The position numbers and the translations under genes are program-made. A stretch of DNA of 9,316 bases, taken from assembly GCA_002450985.1 (NCBI GenBank), contig DKBA01000303.1:1-9316 (forward strand). The letters are read 5' to 3'. This stretch comes from Acidimicrobiia bacterium UBA6912 (lineage in GTDB: Bacteria; Actinomycetota; Acidimicrobiia; Spongiisociales; UBA5794). Within the stretch, counting starts at the first letter, position 1. Every line of letters begins with the position of its first letter. A model generated the notes under the pieces. It saw only the letters and a program-made list of their open reading frames with translations. It had not been told where the DNA came from and made no database searches. Positions 1-7,531 of the stretch are shown here, one piece after another.

Positions 1-17
1 GCGAGTGTAGGAGCGGC

Positions 18-42
18 GCGGCGAGGGCTTCGTCCTCGCCGC
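18..42. other. GC-rich hairpin upstream of the lipoprotein gene
   Basis: A perfect 9-bp inverted repeat (18-26 against 34-42) encloses a short loop containing CTTCG. It lies about 20 bases before the first gene. No T-tract follows on either strand. It may be the terminator of a gene lying left of the window, or a stem near the promoter of the next gene. Both readings are inference. Confidence 0.35.
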
Positions 43-50
43 AAGGCACC

Positions 51-56
51 TAGGCT
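51..56 (+). promoter_or_regulatory. Possible -10 box (TAGGCT) for a leaderless transcript
   Basis: TAGGCT fits the TANNNT pattern of actinobacterial housekeeping -10 elements. It ends 8 bases before the ATG at 65, so transcription from it would start at or next to the start codon. No convincing -35 hexamer is visible. The absence of any Shine-Dalgarno sequence before this ATG supports a leaderless mRNA, but the box itself is a weak motif. Confidence 0.35.
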
Positions 57-64
57 CCCGGCCG

Positions 65-724
65 ATGCGTGCTGCGATGGCAATGCTGGTTGCCGCAACC
101 ATGCTGGCCGCGTGCTCCGGGATCGAGCCCGAGGTCACGGTGCCCGACCTGGCCCCCGATGCGGTCGTCGCCGACTGGCTGGTCGCGCTGGACGGGCTGG
201 ACCTGGCTGCGCTGGCGGCAATGACGACACCGGAGAACGTGGCCCTGATTGCCGGTGCCGAGAACGGGTTCACCACCGAGCAGATGGCGGCGATCCTCGA
301 CGACGGCCTTCCTTCCGCCACCGCACGGTCGTACTGGACGACGTTCCGGGGCGGCTTCTCAGCGTTGCTGGGGACGCCGATCGCCGACATCCAGGTGAGC
401 GGCGTGGGGCGCTTCGCCGTGGACGATCGGGAGTTCGCCGCCGTCGGTATCCAGGTGGACGATGCCGGCACCGAGATCCTGGTCGCCGCCACGGATGCAG
501 GGTGGCGCGTCGACCTGGTGGCGACGGTCGGGCCGGCCCTGGCCGTGCAGATTCGCCGCCTCGTCGCCCAGATCGTCGACGAGGGCGACGATGCGGTCGC
601 CCGGAGATACGCCCGTACGGCGGCCACGTCGCTGGGGGCAGCCCTCGCTCGCGACCCCGAGAACCGGGCCCTCGACCTCGAGGTCGAGGCCATCGAGGAC
701 TTGCCTGTCGACCTCAGCGGCTGA
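65..724 (+). CDS. Predicted lipoprotein of unknown function
   Basis: The 219-residue product begins with a short export signal: Arg2, a hydrophobic stretch (residues 4-14) and the lipobox LAAC with Cys17 as the likely lipidated residue. It should therefore be anchored on the outer face of the cytoplasmic membrane. The mature part has no membrane segment and no further cysteine. It contains an Ala/Asp-rich helical section (about 30-95), a region of short strands (about 105-155) and a C-terminal helical section (about 160-205). That order could fit a small NTF2-like or similar alpha+beta fold, but I recognise no family motif. ATG 65 is preferred over the in-frame ATGs at 77 and 83 because only it keeps a positive charge before the hydrophobic core. 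No Shine-Dalgarno sequence precedes it. The stop lies 46 bases from the end of the convergent rnpB, with a hairpin between them. Confidence 0.75.
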   Translation: MRAAMAMLVAATMLAACSGIEPEVTVPDLAPDAVVADWLVALDGLDLAALAAMTTPENVALIAGAENGFTTEQMAAILDDGLPSATARSYWTTFRGGFSALLGTPIADIQVSGVGRFAVDDREFAAVGIQVDDAGTEILVAATDAGWRVDLVATVGPALAVQIRRLVAQIVDEGDDAVARRYARTAATSLGAALARDPENRALDLEVEAIEDLPVDLSG

Positions 725-741
725 TTCCGTGCGGAGCGCGG

Positions 742-767
742 GTCGGGGCCCCCGAAGGGGCCCCGAC
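742..767. terminator. Bidirectional hairpin terminator between the lipoprotein gene and rnpB
   Basis: A perfect 11-bp GC-rich inverted repeat (742-752 with 757-767) closes a four-base loop. Read on the - strand the loop is C(TTCG)G, a very stable tetraloop, and the hairpin begins 3 bases after the predicted rnpB 3' end. Read on the + strand it begins 17 bases after the stop of the lipoprotein gene. No T-run follows in either direction, so this would be a U-less terminator serving both convergent genes. Confidence 0.65.
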
Positions 768-770
768 GGC

Positions 771-1129
771 GGCGAGTCCGGGTGTAAGCCGGATTCTGTC
801 GTGGACGGCCATCTCTCTCGGCCCGACATTGCTGCCGGGCTCATGCGGCCTACCCGGGACGTGACGGGCGGGCCACCCTGTCCCTGCTCGGCCTTGCTCC
901 CGGTGGGGTTTACCGATCCGCCCCGGTCACCCGGGACGATGGTGGTCTCTTACACCACCGTTTCACCCTTGCCTGTGGGCTTGGTCGCCAGACCAGGCCC
1001 CATCGGCGGTCTGCTCTCTGTTGCACTTTCCGTCGGGTCGCCCCGCCTGGGTGTTACCCAGCACCGTGCCCTGTGGAGTCCGGACTTTCCTCGACGTACC
1101 TGACGCCGCGGCCGTCCCCCGGGCTCGCC
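771..1129 (-). ncRNA. rnpB: RNase P RNA (bacterial type A)
   Basis: This is the catalytic RNA of RNase P, which removes 5' leaders from tRNA precursors. Read on the - strand it carries the universally conserved 5' block GAGGAAAGTCCGGACTCC (1092-1075), followed by the CACAGGGCACGGTGCTGGGTAA-type segment. It also has the GGTAAACCCC loop (L15) that pairs with the tRNA CCA end, and the conserved 3' block CAGAATCCGGCTTAC (798-784). The ends are set by a P1 helix: 1129-1118 pairs with 782-771 over 12 positions with one mismatch. The resulting length of about 359 nt is normal for a type A RNA. A hairpin lies directly downstream. Family identity is secure; the exact termini are predicted from P1 pairing. 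Confidence 0.96.
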
Positions 1130-1136
1130 ATACGGA

Positions 1137-1142
1137 ACGCTA
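1137..1142 (-). promoter_or_regulatory. Possible -10 box of rnpB
   Basis: On the - strand TAGCGT fits the TANNNT -10 pattern and lies 7 bases upstream of the first base of the P1 helix at 1129, the spacing expected for an RNA that starts at its transcription start. The -35 region (around 1160-1171) has no good consensus match. The positional fit is the main support. Confidence 0.45.
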
Positions 1143-1188
1143 GCGACAGATGCAGATATTTCGTCCCGCAATCAGTCTCGACTGTGGG

Positions 1189-1194
1189 TAGTGT
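1189..1194 (+). promoter_or_regulatory. Possible -10 box for the secreted repeat protein
   Basis: TAGTGT fits the TANNNT pattern on the + strand and would give a leader of about 70 bases before the TTG start at 1271. No clear -35 hexamer is visible. The 141 bases from 1130 to 1270 hold no gene and must contain the divergent promoters for rnpB and this gene. The exact element is uncertain. Confidence 0.25.
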
Positions 1195-1270
1195 GGTGGC
1201 AGGGGAAGAGCCATAGAGAGACGTCGCTCCGTCGCCGCGAAGCGGGGGGCACGACGAGGGAGGACAGGCT

Positions 1271-3544
1271 TTGGGCATCCACGTACGTTCGCGTAAGGGC
1301 TTGCTCGCGCTGCTTGCCGCGCTGCTGGTCATGGGAACACTGGTCGGTCCGGTACGCATTGCCGCGGGACAGGATCCGTTGGTGGCGATCGACAAAGGCG
1401 TGCTCGAGCTTCAGCTCGGCGCGGTCGACCAGTTCTCCTACCAGCCGACGACCGGCCCTGCCGCCACCCAAGCGATCACGGAGAACGGGTGCAGGGTGAC
1501 GCTGGCGACGAATGGTGCCGTGCTCGTCACGCTCTCGCCACTCCCATCGACGAGTGAGGTCGGGCTGTTCGCCGATGGCATCGGGGTGCGCACCAAGGGC
1601 GGCAACGGTCAGCCCTGTGGACGGGCCGACGGACCTGACGAGGGCTTGGTGCTCAAGCTCGCAGGGTCGCTCTCCGACTTCGAGATCACGCGTGCTGAGC
1701 TCGACATCGAGGGCAAGTTCGACGCCATCGTGGTTGCCGAGCTCTATCTCGACGGTGCCGGCCCGCTCGCCGTTCCGGTACAGCCGGACTGCACGGCTGC
1801 AGAGCCGTTGTGCCTCCCGACCGGGGTGCTCTCCGATTCGGGTCCGGACTCGGGTGACGGCGACAATTACCGGTGGGAATTCGCCTTCCCGGACATCGCC
1901 TTCGACGAGATCCATCTGAAGGTCAGCACGCTCACACCGAGCGGTGCGTTCTCGTTGGAGGGAGGCGCCGACGGCACGGCTCCTGGCGACGTGCTCGCGA
2001 CGTCGGGTTCCGGGTTCCAGATCGCCGATGTCGTGACGCCGGCGATCGCCCTCGACAAGGTGACGAACGGCGCCGACGGCCTGACGATCCTCGAAGGAGC
2101 GCCGGTCACCTGGACCTACACCGTCACCAACACGGGGAACACCGCGGTTGGAACCGTCTCCGTCGTGGACTCCGATCCCGGCGTCGCGCCTACGTATGAA
2201 TCTGGCGACGGCAACGGCAACGGCCAGCTCGATCTCGGCGAATCCTGGACCTTCAGCGCAACCGGGATGGCCGGAGCGGGTGGCTATGCCAACGTGGGCA
2301 CCGCCGGTGCAACCTTCACGAATGGGGCGACGACGGTCTCGGTCTCCGCCACCGACGCGTCGTCGTACTTCGGCGCCGGCCCGGCCGTGAGCATCGTGAA
2401 GACCGCCCCGGGTGGGGATGGCGCGACGCTGCTCGCCGGCTCCCTTGTGACGTGGACCTACAGCGTCACCAATCCGGGCAACGTACCGCTGGCGAACGTC
2501 GATGTCTCCGACAGCGACGCCGCTCTGTCCCCGGCGTTCCAATCGGGCGACACCGACGGCGACGGGCTGCTCGATGCCGACGAGACGTGGGTCTACGAGG
2601 CATCGGGAACGGTGACCGCAGGCGTCTACAGCAACGTGGGTACGGTGGATGCCGACTTCACCGACGACCTGGGCGCCACCGAGCAGGTCACGGCGTCGGA
2701 TGCGGCGTCGTACTTCGGGGCGACACCGGCAGTGAGCATCGACAAGACCACGAACGGATCGGACGGCCCGACGCTCGAGACGGGCACTGCGGTGACGTGG
2801 ACGTACACCGTGGGCAACACGGGCAACATCCCGGTCACGAACGTCACGGTGACCGACGATCAGGGCGAGACGCCGCTCTACCAGTCGGGGGACGTCGACG
2901 AGGACGGCCTGCTCGACACGACGGAGACCTGGCTCTACCTGGCCTCCGGGACCGTGGTGTCGGGCGACTACGCAAACATCGGAACCGTGGCGGCCGACTT
3001 CACCGATGATGTCGGAGCCTCTTCTGCAGTGGGAGCGTCGGATTCCTCCTCCTACGTCGGCTACGACGGGATCATCGCGTGCGGTCAATCCACGTACACG
3101 ACCGGAGACGGGACGACCACGCCCGAGGCGACATTCACGAGGGGTGACGATGACGCGAAGAACGCGGATCCGTGTTCGGCGCTCATCGGCTTCAATCTCA
3201 CCTCCGGCGTCGGGGTCGGTGACCAGACCGTGACCTTCGAGTTCGAGACGGAGGAGGCGCCGAGCTGGTTCGGCACCTTCGTGTGGACCCCCGAGCCGGC
3301 CGCAATGCCGGTCCCGGCGACGCAGGTGGACACCGATGGCGATGGGGTCACGGATGGTCCTCTGGTGTGGTGCGGCGGGTTCAGCGGCACCGACGCGGCG
3401 ACGGGCAACCCTCTGCCGATCATGCCCGCCGGCGAGTCGTGGTGCCTCATCACCCAGACGTCGACTCTCATCGGCATCGGGACGATCCAGGTCACACAGA
3501 CGATCTACGGCGAGACCGATCCCGGGTTCATTCGACCCAAGTGA
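1271..3544 (+). CDS. Secreted protein with three tandem DUF11/DUF7507-like repeats and calcium-loop motifs
   Basis: The 757-residue product is probably exported and acts outside the cell or in the cell envelope. The start is TTG 1271, chosen because GAGGGAGGA (1256-1264) stands 6 bases ahead and the frame then opens with a clear signal peptide: basic residues 6-9, hydrophobic core 11-30, and a likely cleavage site near AAG-QD (33-34). Residues 40-255 form an unrecognised domain with four cysteines (74, 116, 174, 181). Residues 257-598 are three repeats of about 115 residues, each beginning PAxxxxK and containing a WTYxVxNxGN motif, the hallmark of DUF11/DUF7507-type beta-sandwich modules of surface proteins. 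Each repeat carries a DxDxDGxxDxxE-like loop. Residues 600-757 are a second unrecognised domain, also with four cysteines (604, 635, 701, 725). There is no LPXTG signal and no C-terminal membrane helix, so it is either released or held by other means. An adhesin, matrix or S-layer-associated role is inferred only. Confidence 0.85.
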   Translation: MGIHVRSRKGLLALLAALLVMGTLVGPVRIAAGQDPLVAIDKGVLELQLGAVDQFSYQPTTGPAATQAITENGCRVTLATNGAVLVTLSPLPSTSEVGLFADGIGVRTKGGNGQPCGRADGPDEGLVLKLAGSLSDFEITRAELDIEGKFDAIVVAELYLDGAGPLAVPVQPDCTAAEPLCLPTGVLSDSGPDSGDGDNYRWEFAFPDIAFDEIHLKVSTLTPSGAFSLEGGADGTAPGDVLATSGSGFQIADVVTPAIALDKVTNGADGLTILEGAPVTWTYTVTNTGNTAVGTVSVVDSDPGVAPTYESGDGNGNGQLDLGESWTFSATGMAGAGGYANVGTAGATFTNGATTVSVSATDASSYFGAGPAVSIVKTAPGGDGATLLAGSLVTWTYSVTNPGNVPLANVDVSDSDAALSPAFQSGDTDGDGLLDADETWVYEASGTVTAGVYSNVGTVDADFTDDLGATEQVTASDAASYFGATPAVSIDKTTNGSDGPTLETGTAVTWTYTVGNTGNIPVTNVTVTDDQGETPLYQSGDVDEDGLLDTTETWLYLASGTVVSGDYANIGTVAADFTDDVGASSAVGASDSSSYVGYDGIIACGQSTYTTGDGTTTPEATFTRGDDDAKNADPCSALIGFNLTSGVGVGDQTVTFEFETEEAPSWFGTFVWTPEPAAMPVPATQVDTDGDGVTDGPLVWCGGFSGTDAATGNPLPIMPAGESWCLITQTSTLIGIGTIQVTQTIYGETDPGFIRPK
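2039..3064 (+). repeat. Three tandem ~115-codon repeats within the secreted protein
   Basis: Repeat 1 spans 2039-2380, repeat 2 spans 2381-2725 and repeat 3 spans 2726-3064. Shared landmarks at the protein level are PAxxxxK at the start, WTYxVxNxGN, SGDxxxDGxLDxxExW, YxNxGTxxAxFT and a closing SSYxG. Repeats 2 and 3 resemble each other more closely (DGLLD, ADFTDD) than either resembles repeat 1. The copies are diverged at the DNA level, so this is an old internal duplication and not a recent expansion. Confidence 0.9.
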
Positions 3545-3555
3545 TCGATGTCGGG

Positions 3556-3587
3556 GGGTTCCTGGATCGACCCTGGTCCAGGAACCC
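3556..3587. terminator. Bidirectional hairpin terminator
   Basis: An 11-bp perfect inverted repeat (3556-3566 with 3577-3587) encloses a 10-base loop. It fills the 49-base gap between the convergent ends of the secreted-protein gene (stop at 3544) and the cyclase gene (stop at 3594). No T-tract follows on either side. Position and stem strength support a terminator for both genes. Confidence 0.65.
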
Positions 3588-3593
3588 GCCGCG

Positions 3594-6500
3594 CTACAGG
3601 GTTACCACTGCGTCAACTCGTACCCCGAGGCGGCTGAGGATCTCAGCCGCCTCGGCTTTGCGCTCGGCGGCGTTGGTCGGGGCTTCGAGTGCGGCCAGCT
3701 GCAGGAGAAGAAGCGCCCGTTCGTAGTCGAGGCCCTGCTCATCCGCCGCGGCCAGGGCGTGCCGAGTTCGGGCTATGGCCTCGTCTCCGCGACCCATCGC
3801 CGCGAGAGCCTCTCCTTGCACGCGAGCGAGCGTCGCCGCATACATGACGAAATCGTCCCCACCGGAGCGGAGTTCTGCCAGCAACGCAAGTGCGCCGGAA
3901 GGCTCACCACTGCGGACGAGCGTCTGAGCCAAGTAGATGGTGGCCTCCATCGCCGACGCCGCTCTTCCTGCCTCCAACAACTCATCCCGTACGCGCTCGA
4001 GCAGAGAGATCGCTTCTCGGTGCTGCCCTCGAGCGCTGAGGAGGCGGCCGAGGTACATCTCGGCGAGGTCGGCTCCCTCGACGAAACCCGAGGCGCGCTG
4101 TACACGAGCCGCATCTCGGAGCATCGGTTCTGCCTCGTCGAGGCGACCTTGATTGACGAGCACCTCGCCGATGTTCGAACCGATCAGCGCAGCGTGCACG
4201 ACGTTGCCGGCACGGGTCGCTGCATCACGGCCCTGGGTGTAGTAGTCGATCGCCTCGTCCCACCGGCCCGACCAGTACGCGTCGACGCCCAGCAGATTCG
4301 TCACTCCGTAGAGGCTCTCGAGCTCGTCGAGGTCTCGGAAGATCTGAAGCGCTCTCTCCCCGTATTCGGCCCCTCCGGGCTGACCGAGGACCAGGTGCGC
4401 CCAGTGGACGACCATGGAGGCGAGGCCCTCGGCGTGGACCTCGCCGGCCGCCCGGGCCTCGACAACGGCGCGAGCGGCCACTTCGAGCGCTTGGGCCGGT
4501 CGTTCCTGTACCTGGCGCACGAACGCACGCCGCACGGCTAGCCGGGCCCGTGCCTTGGCCGCTTCCATCGTCGGATTGCCCTCGACCAGGCGATAGCCCA
4601 CGGTGACCTCGCGCAGTGCCTGGCTGTACGCGCCCGCGCGTTCCCGCATCAGTGCGCGCTTGTAGTGAACGTCGGCGCAAGCGATCGTGTCGTCGCCGAG
4701 CAGGCGAGACGCTCGGCGGTAGGCCTCGATGGCGCCGTCAAACAGACCTATCGGGCCTCGAACGTCCCCGAGGTCGATCCACACTCTCGCTTGCTCCCCC
4801 GGTGGAACCGTTCCCAGACGCCGCGCCGACTCGAGGGCCTGCTCGTAGCTCGCCGCCGCCTCGACGTTGGCGTACGCATCTCGTGCGCTGTCGCCGGCGA
4901 TGCGGGAGAAGTGCCATGCCCGTTCGTGGTCGCCGCCGAGGAAGTAGTGCATGGCGAGGAGGTCGGCGGCGTCCTCGACGTGTCCAGCGGCCTCGCGCTC
5001 GGCTACCCCGGCCGCCTCCAGATGGAGCTGCCTCCGCCTGCGGAACGACAGCCCGTCGTAGGCGACGTCACGCACCATGGCGTGACGGAAGCGGAGCCGC
5101 GACCCGCCGTCGGCCTCGAGGAAGGACGCCAGCTCCCGGCGCGTCGCCGCATCGAGGCCGAGTCCCTCTCGCCCGATGAGCTCGCGCAGCGTCTTGGTGC
5201 GGAAGCTCCGGCCGAGCACGCTCGCATACTGGAGGATGCGCCGCGGCAGGGGTGGGAGGGCATCGATGCGAGTCCCGACGACGGCGCCGAGCGAATCGGG
5301 CAGGGCATCGACGCTGCCCGTCTCCCGCACGATTCTCAGCGTCTCCTCGAGGAAGAGGGGGTTGCCGCCTGCTCTCGCCACGATCGACTTCACCTGGTGG
5401 GGGCGCAGCGGGGCGGCGGCGGTCGCAGCGTCGACGAAACGCTCGGCGTCGGCCGGTGGCAGGGGTCCCAGATCGATGATCGTGCCCGTTTCCGGCGCAA
5501 AGCCGCCGGCGTCCGAGCGGTGGGTCACCACCATCGACCAGTCCCTGCCATCCGTCGCCGCGGCCAATCTGGACAGGAGATGGGCTGAGGCTTCGTCCAT
5601 CCACTGGGCGTCCTCGATGAGCCAGACGCTGTCGGGGTCGACGACGGCGTCCAACAGGCTGATCATGACGTCGGCGAGCCGGTCACGGCGGAACCGCGGC
5701 TCGATGTCGTCGACCTCGGGGGTGCTCGGGACGTCGACGTGGGTCGCATCCCCGATCAGGGGGAGCAGCGGCAGCAGGCCTTGGTCGATCTCCTCGACCC
5801 GGGCTGCAAGGGCGGCGACCATTGCAGGCTGCGTATCGCGCTCGATGCCGAAGAGGCTCCGGAGCGGGTCCCGGAACGGACGGTAGGGGTTGGCGGCGCC
5901 GTAGGGCTCGGCGCGCACCAGGATCCGGGGCCGCTCGGGCAGCTCGTCGAGGACCGCGTCGACGAGCCGGCTCTTGCCCAAGCCGGCCTCGCCGCGCACC
6001 GTGACGAGGCGCACACCGCCTTCCCCCTCGCCGGCGAAGACGGCGCGCAGGGTGTCTCTCTCCTCGGTACGCCCGACGAAGGGCACCTCTGTGCGGGTCG
6101 CTGCCTCTCGTGAGCCGGTTTCTTCGCCCACCGAGTAGGCGGTGAGGGGTTCCGCCTTCCCTTTGACGGCGAGTGGCTCGAGGGGCTCCGTCGCAAAGAG
6201 CGTGTGCGACCGGTCGAGGACGTCTGGGGTGGCGTAGATGCGGTGCGCCCACGCTGCGGCGCACAGCCGGGCGGCGACGTTGACGGTGTCGCCCATGACC
6301 GTGTAGGTGGAGCGGTAGTCGGTGCCCACCTCGCCGGAGAACACATGGCCGCGGTTCACCCCGATGTGGAGATCGAAGAGGGTCTCCGCATCGGCGATCC
6401 GGCGCACGGCCCTCAGCATGCGCCCCTCGTCGTCCTCGTGCACGGAAGGTGCGCCGGCCACGAGGATCACCTTCCCGCCGTCCTCGTTGATGTCGGTGGC

Positions 6501-7409
6501 GAGGAAGGTGACGTCCTCTGCGTCGGCGGCATCCTGGATGATCGTGATCATGTCTTGGAGCCCGGCGGCCACGACCGCCGGCCCGCTTCGGGCGATGAGC
6601 TCGTCGACCCCGCAGAAACGAACGAACCCGACGGTCGCCACGCGGTGCTCGGGTTCGGGCGTGGTGGCGCTGAGGAACGCTCGCAGGGCCGTCGGCATCC
6701 AGCGGGTCATCACGACCTCGCCGGGCTGGTCGCGGCCGGCGAAGCCCGTCGGTGGCACGGCGGGCTTCCGCCACTTGAGGAGCCACCCCTCGCCCTTCTG
6801 GCCCGACACGGCGTCGGTAGGGAGCAGAGCCCTGGTCGCCGGGCTGACCAGGATCTCGCCGGCTTCGGCCGTGTGCTCCATCGTTGTCGTCATGGTGCCG
6901 GCAGGGCCGGTGATCATGAGCTCGCGGTGCGACGTGCCGACGCAGAAGAGCTGGATGGTTCCACTGTGGACGCCCACCGACATTCGCAGCTTGATCTTCC
7001 CCGCCGCCGTCGGCTCCGAGGTGGCGCTGCGCAGCGTGTGCTGCATCGCCGTCACCGCACTGGCGGCACGGATGGCGTGATCGTCGTCGCGGAACAGAAG
7101 CAGCAGGGCATCGCCGCCGAACTTGATGAGGCTGCCGCCGTAGTCGTACGCCGTGCGCAACATGGCGGAGAACACCCGGTTCAGGATGTCCGTCAGCTCC
7201 TCGGCACCGATCCGGCCCCTGCGGGCGAGGCGTTCGGAGAGGCTCGTGAATCCCGAGATGTCGACGAAACAGAGCGTGCCATCGACCTCGTGCCACTGGC
7301 GGCCGGGCGCGACGTCGTCCCAGGCGACGGCGATGCTCGGGACGTACCGGGACAGCGCAACGGAACCATGTGTGCGCGGTTTGTTCGTCCCCCGGTCGGT
7401 AGGCGGCAC
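3594..7409 (-). CDS. Soluble-adenylyl-cyclase-like protein: two class III cyclase domains, AAA ATPase and TPR region
   Basis: The 1271-residue cytoplasmic protein probably makes cAMP from ATP. Cyclase domain 1 (about 45-200) has both metal-binding aspartates, Asp50 (FVDISGF) and Asp100 (KFGGD), plus Lys96. Cyclase domain 2 (about 255-428) lacks these aspartates but has Thr370, Asn377 and Arg381 in YTVMGDTVNVAAR, the adenine-selecting and transition-state positions. The two halves should build one active site; Thr in place of Asp is typical of class IIIb, the group that includes bicarbonate-responsive soluble cyclases. An ATPase module follows, with Walker A GEAGLGKS (473-480) and Walker B VWLIEDAQWMD (595-605). 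Residues 840-1265 are TPR-like helical repeats. No LuxR helix-turn-helix is present at the C-terminus. The start is GTG 7409, with GAGAAGG 9 bases upstream. A regulator that only senses nucleotides is an alternative if the enzyme is inactive. The gene stands 122 bases downstream of the DUF302 gene on the same strand. Confidence 0.9.
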   Translation of the reverse strand: MPPTDRGTNKPRTHGSVALSRYVPSIAVAWDDVAPGRQWHEVDGTLCFVDISGFTSLSERLARRGRIGAEELTDILNRVFSAMLRTAYDYGGSLIKFGGDALLLLFRDDDHAIRAASAVTAMQHTLRSATSEPTAAGKIKLRMSVGVHSGTIQLFCVGTSHRELMITGPAGTMTTTMEHTAEAGEILVSPATRALLPTDAVSGQKGEGWLLKWRKPAVPPTGFAGRDQPGEVVMTRWMPTALRAFLSATTPEPEHRVATVGFVRFCGVDELIARSGPAVVAAGLQDMITIIQDAADAEDVTFLATDINEDGGKVILVAGAPSVHEDDEGRMLRAVRRIADAETLFDLHIGVNRGHVFSGEVGTDYRSTYTVMGDTVNVAARLCAAAWAHRIYATPDVLDRSHTLFATEPLEPLAVKGKAEPLTAYSVGEETGSREAATRTEVPFVGRTEERDTLRAVFAGEGEGGVRLVTVRGEAGLGKSRLVDAVLDELPERPRILVRAEPYGAANPYRPFRDPLRSLFGIERDTQPAMVAALAARVEEIDQGLLPLLPLIGDATHVDVPSTPEVDDIEPRFRRDRLADVMISLLDAVVDPDSVWLIEDAQWMDEASAHLLSRLAAATDGRDWSMVVTHRSDAGGFAPETGTIIDLGPLPPADAERFVDAATAAAPLRPHQVKSIVARAGGNPLFLEETLRIVRETGSVDALPDSLGAVVGTRIDALPPLPRRILQYASVLGRSFRTKTLRELIGREGLGLDAATRRELASFLEADGGSRLRFRHAMVRDVAYDGLSFRRRRQLHLEAAGVAEREAAGHVEDAADLLAMHYFLGGDHERAWHFSRIAGDSARDAYANVEAAASYEQALESARRLGTVPPGEQARVWIDLGDVRGPIGLFDGAIEAYRRASRLLGDDTIACADVHYKRALMRERAGAYSQALREVTVGYRLVEGNPTMEAAKARARLAVRRAFVRQVQERPAQALEVAARAVVEARAAGEVHAEGLASMVVHWAHLVLGQPGGAEYGERALQIFRDLDELESLYGVTNLLGVDAYWSGRWDEAIDYYTQGRDAATRAGNVVHAALIGSNIGEVLVNQGRLDEAEPMLRDAARVQRASGFVEGADLAEMYLGRLLSARGQHREAISLLERVRDELLEAGRAASAMEATIYLAQTLVRSGEPSGALALLAELRSGGDDFVMYAATLARVQGEALAAMGRGDEAIARTRHALAAADEQGLDYERALLLLQLAALEAPTNAAERKAEAAEILSRLGVRVDAVVTL

Positions 7410-7439
7410 GGCCCCTTGCCTTCTCGAGCCTTCGCAGAG

Positions 7440-7445
7440 ACGCTA
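7440..7445 (-). promoter_or_regulatory. Possible -10 box for the cyclase gene
   Basis: In the 122-base gap (7410-7531) the - strand carries TAGCGT about 30 bases before the GTG start, giving a short leader that still contains the GAGAAGG ribosome site. The same hexamer stands at the expected place before rnpB. A -35 element is not evident. Its presence suggests the cyclase gene can be transcribed separately from the sulfur-type genes upstream. Confidence 0.35.
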
Positions 7446-7531
7446 CCAGCGGCCGGTTCGAATCGTACGGACGGGTGCGGCGCCCTGGTCAGGCTCGCCC
7501 GCCACGGCCGGGGATGGGGAGATGTGAGGGC

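Noticed and set aside
2039..3064. The regular repeats as a possible CRISPR array or other DNA-level repeat.
   Set aside because: The period of about 342 bases, the diverged nucleotide sequence and the preserved reading frame show protein-domain repeats.
1172..3088. A 638-codon open frame antisense to the secreted repeat protein.
   Set aside because: Its product is Arg/Gly/Val/His-rich without family motifs, while the opposite strand has a signal peptide, a ribosome site and clear repeats. Long antisense frames are expected in GC-rich DNA.
3594..3800. A LuxR-type helix-turn-helix at the C-terminus of the cyclase/ATPase/TPR protein, as in LAL regulators.
   Set aside because: The last residues continue the TPR-like helices and end without a LuxR motif, so direct DNA binding is not supported.
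5683..7296. Long open frames overlapping the cyclase gene in other frames and on the + strand (for example 5683-7296 on - and 6204-7601 on +).
   Set aside because: They encode Arg/Pro-rich sequence with no motifs, and they overlap the cyclase and ATPase motifs read in the main frame.
7455..7464. GGTTCGAATC, resembling a tRNA T-arm, in the gap before the cyclase gene.
   Set aside because: The flanking five bases on each side do not pair to form a T-stem and no acceptor, D or anticodon arm can be built on either strand.
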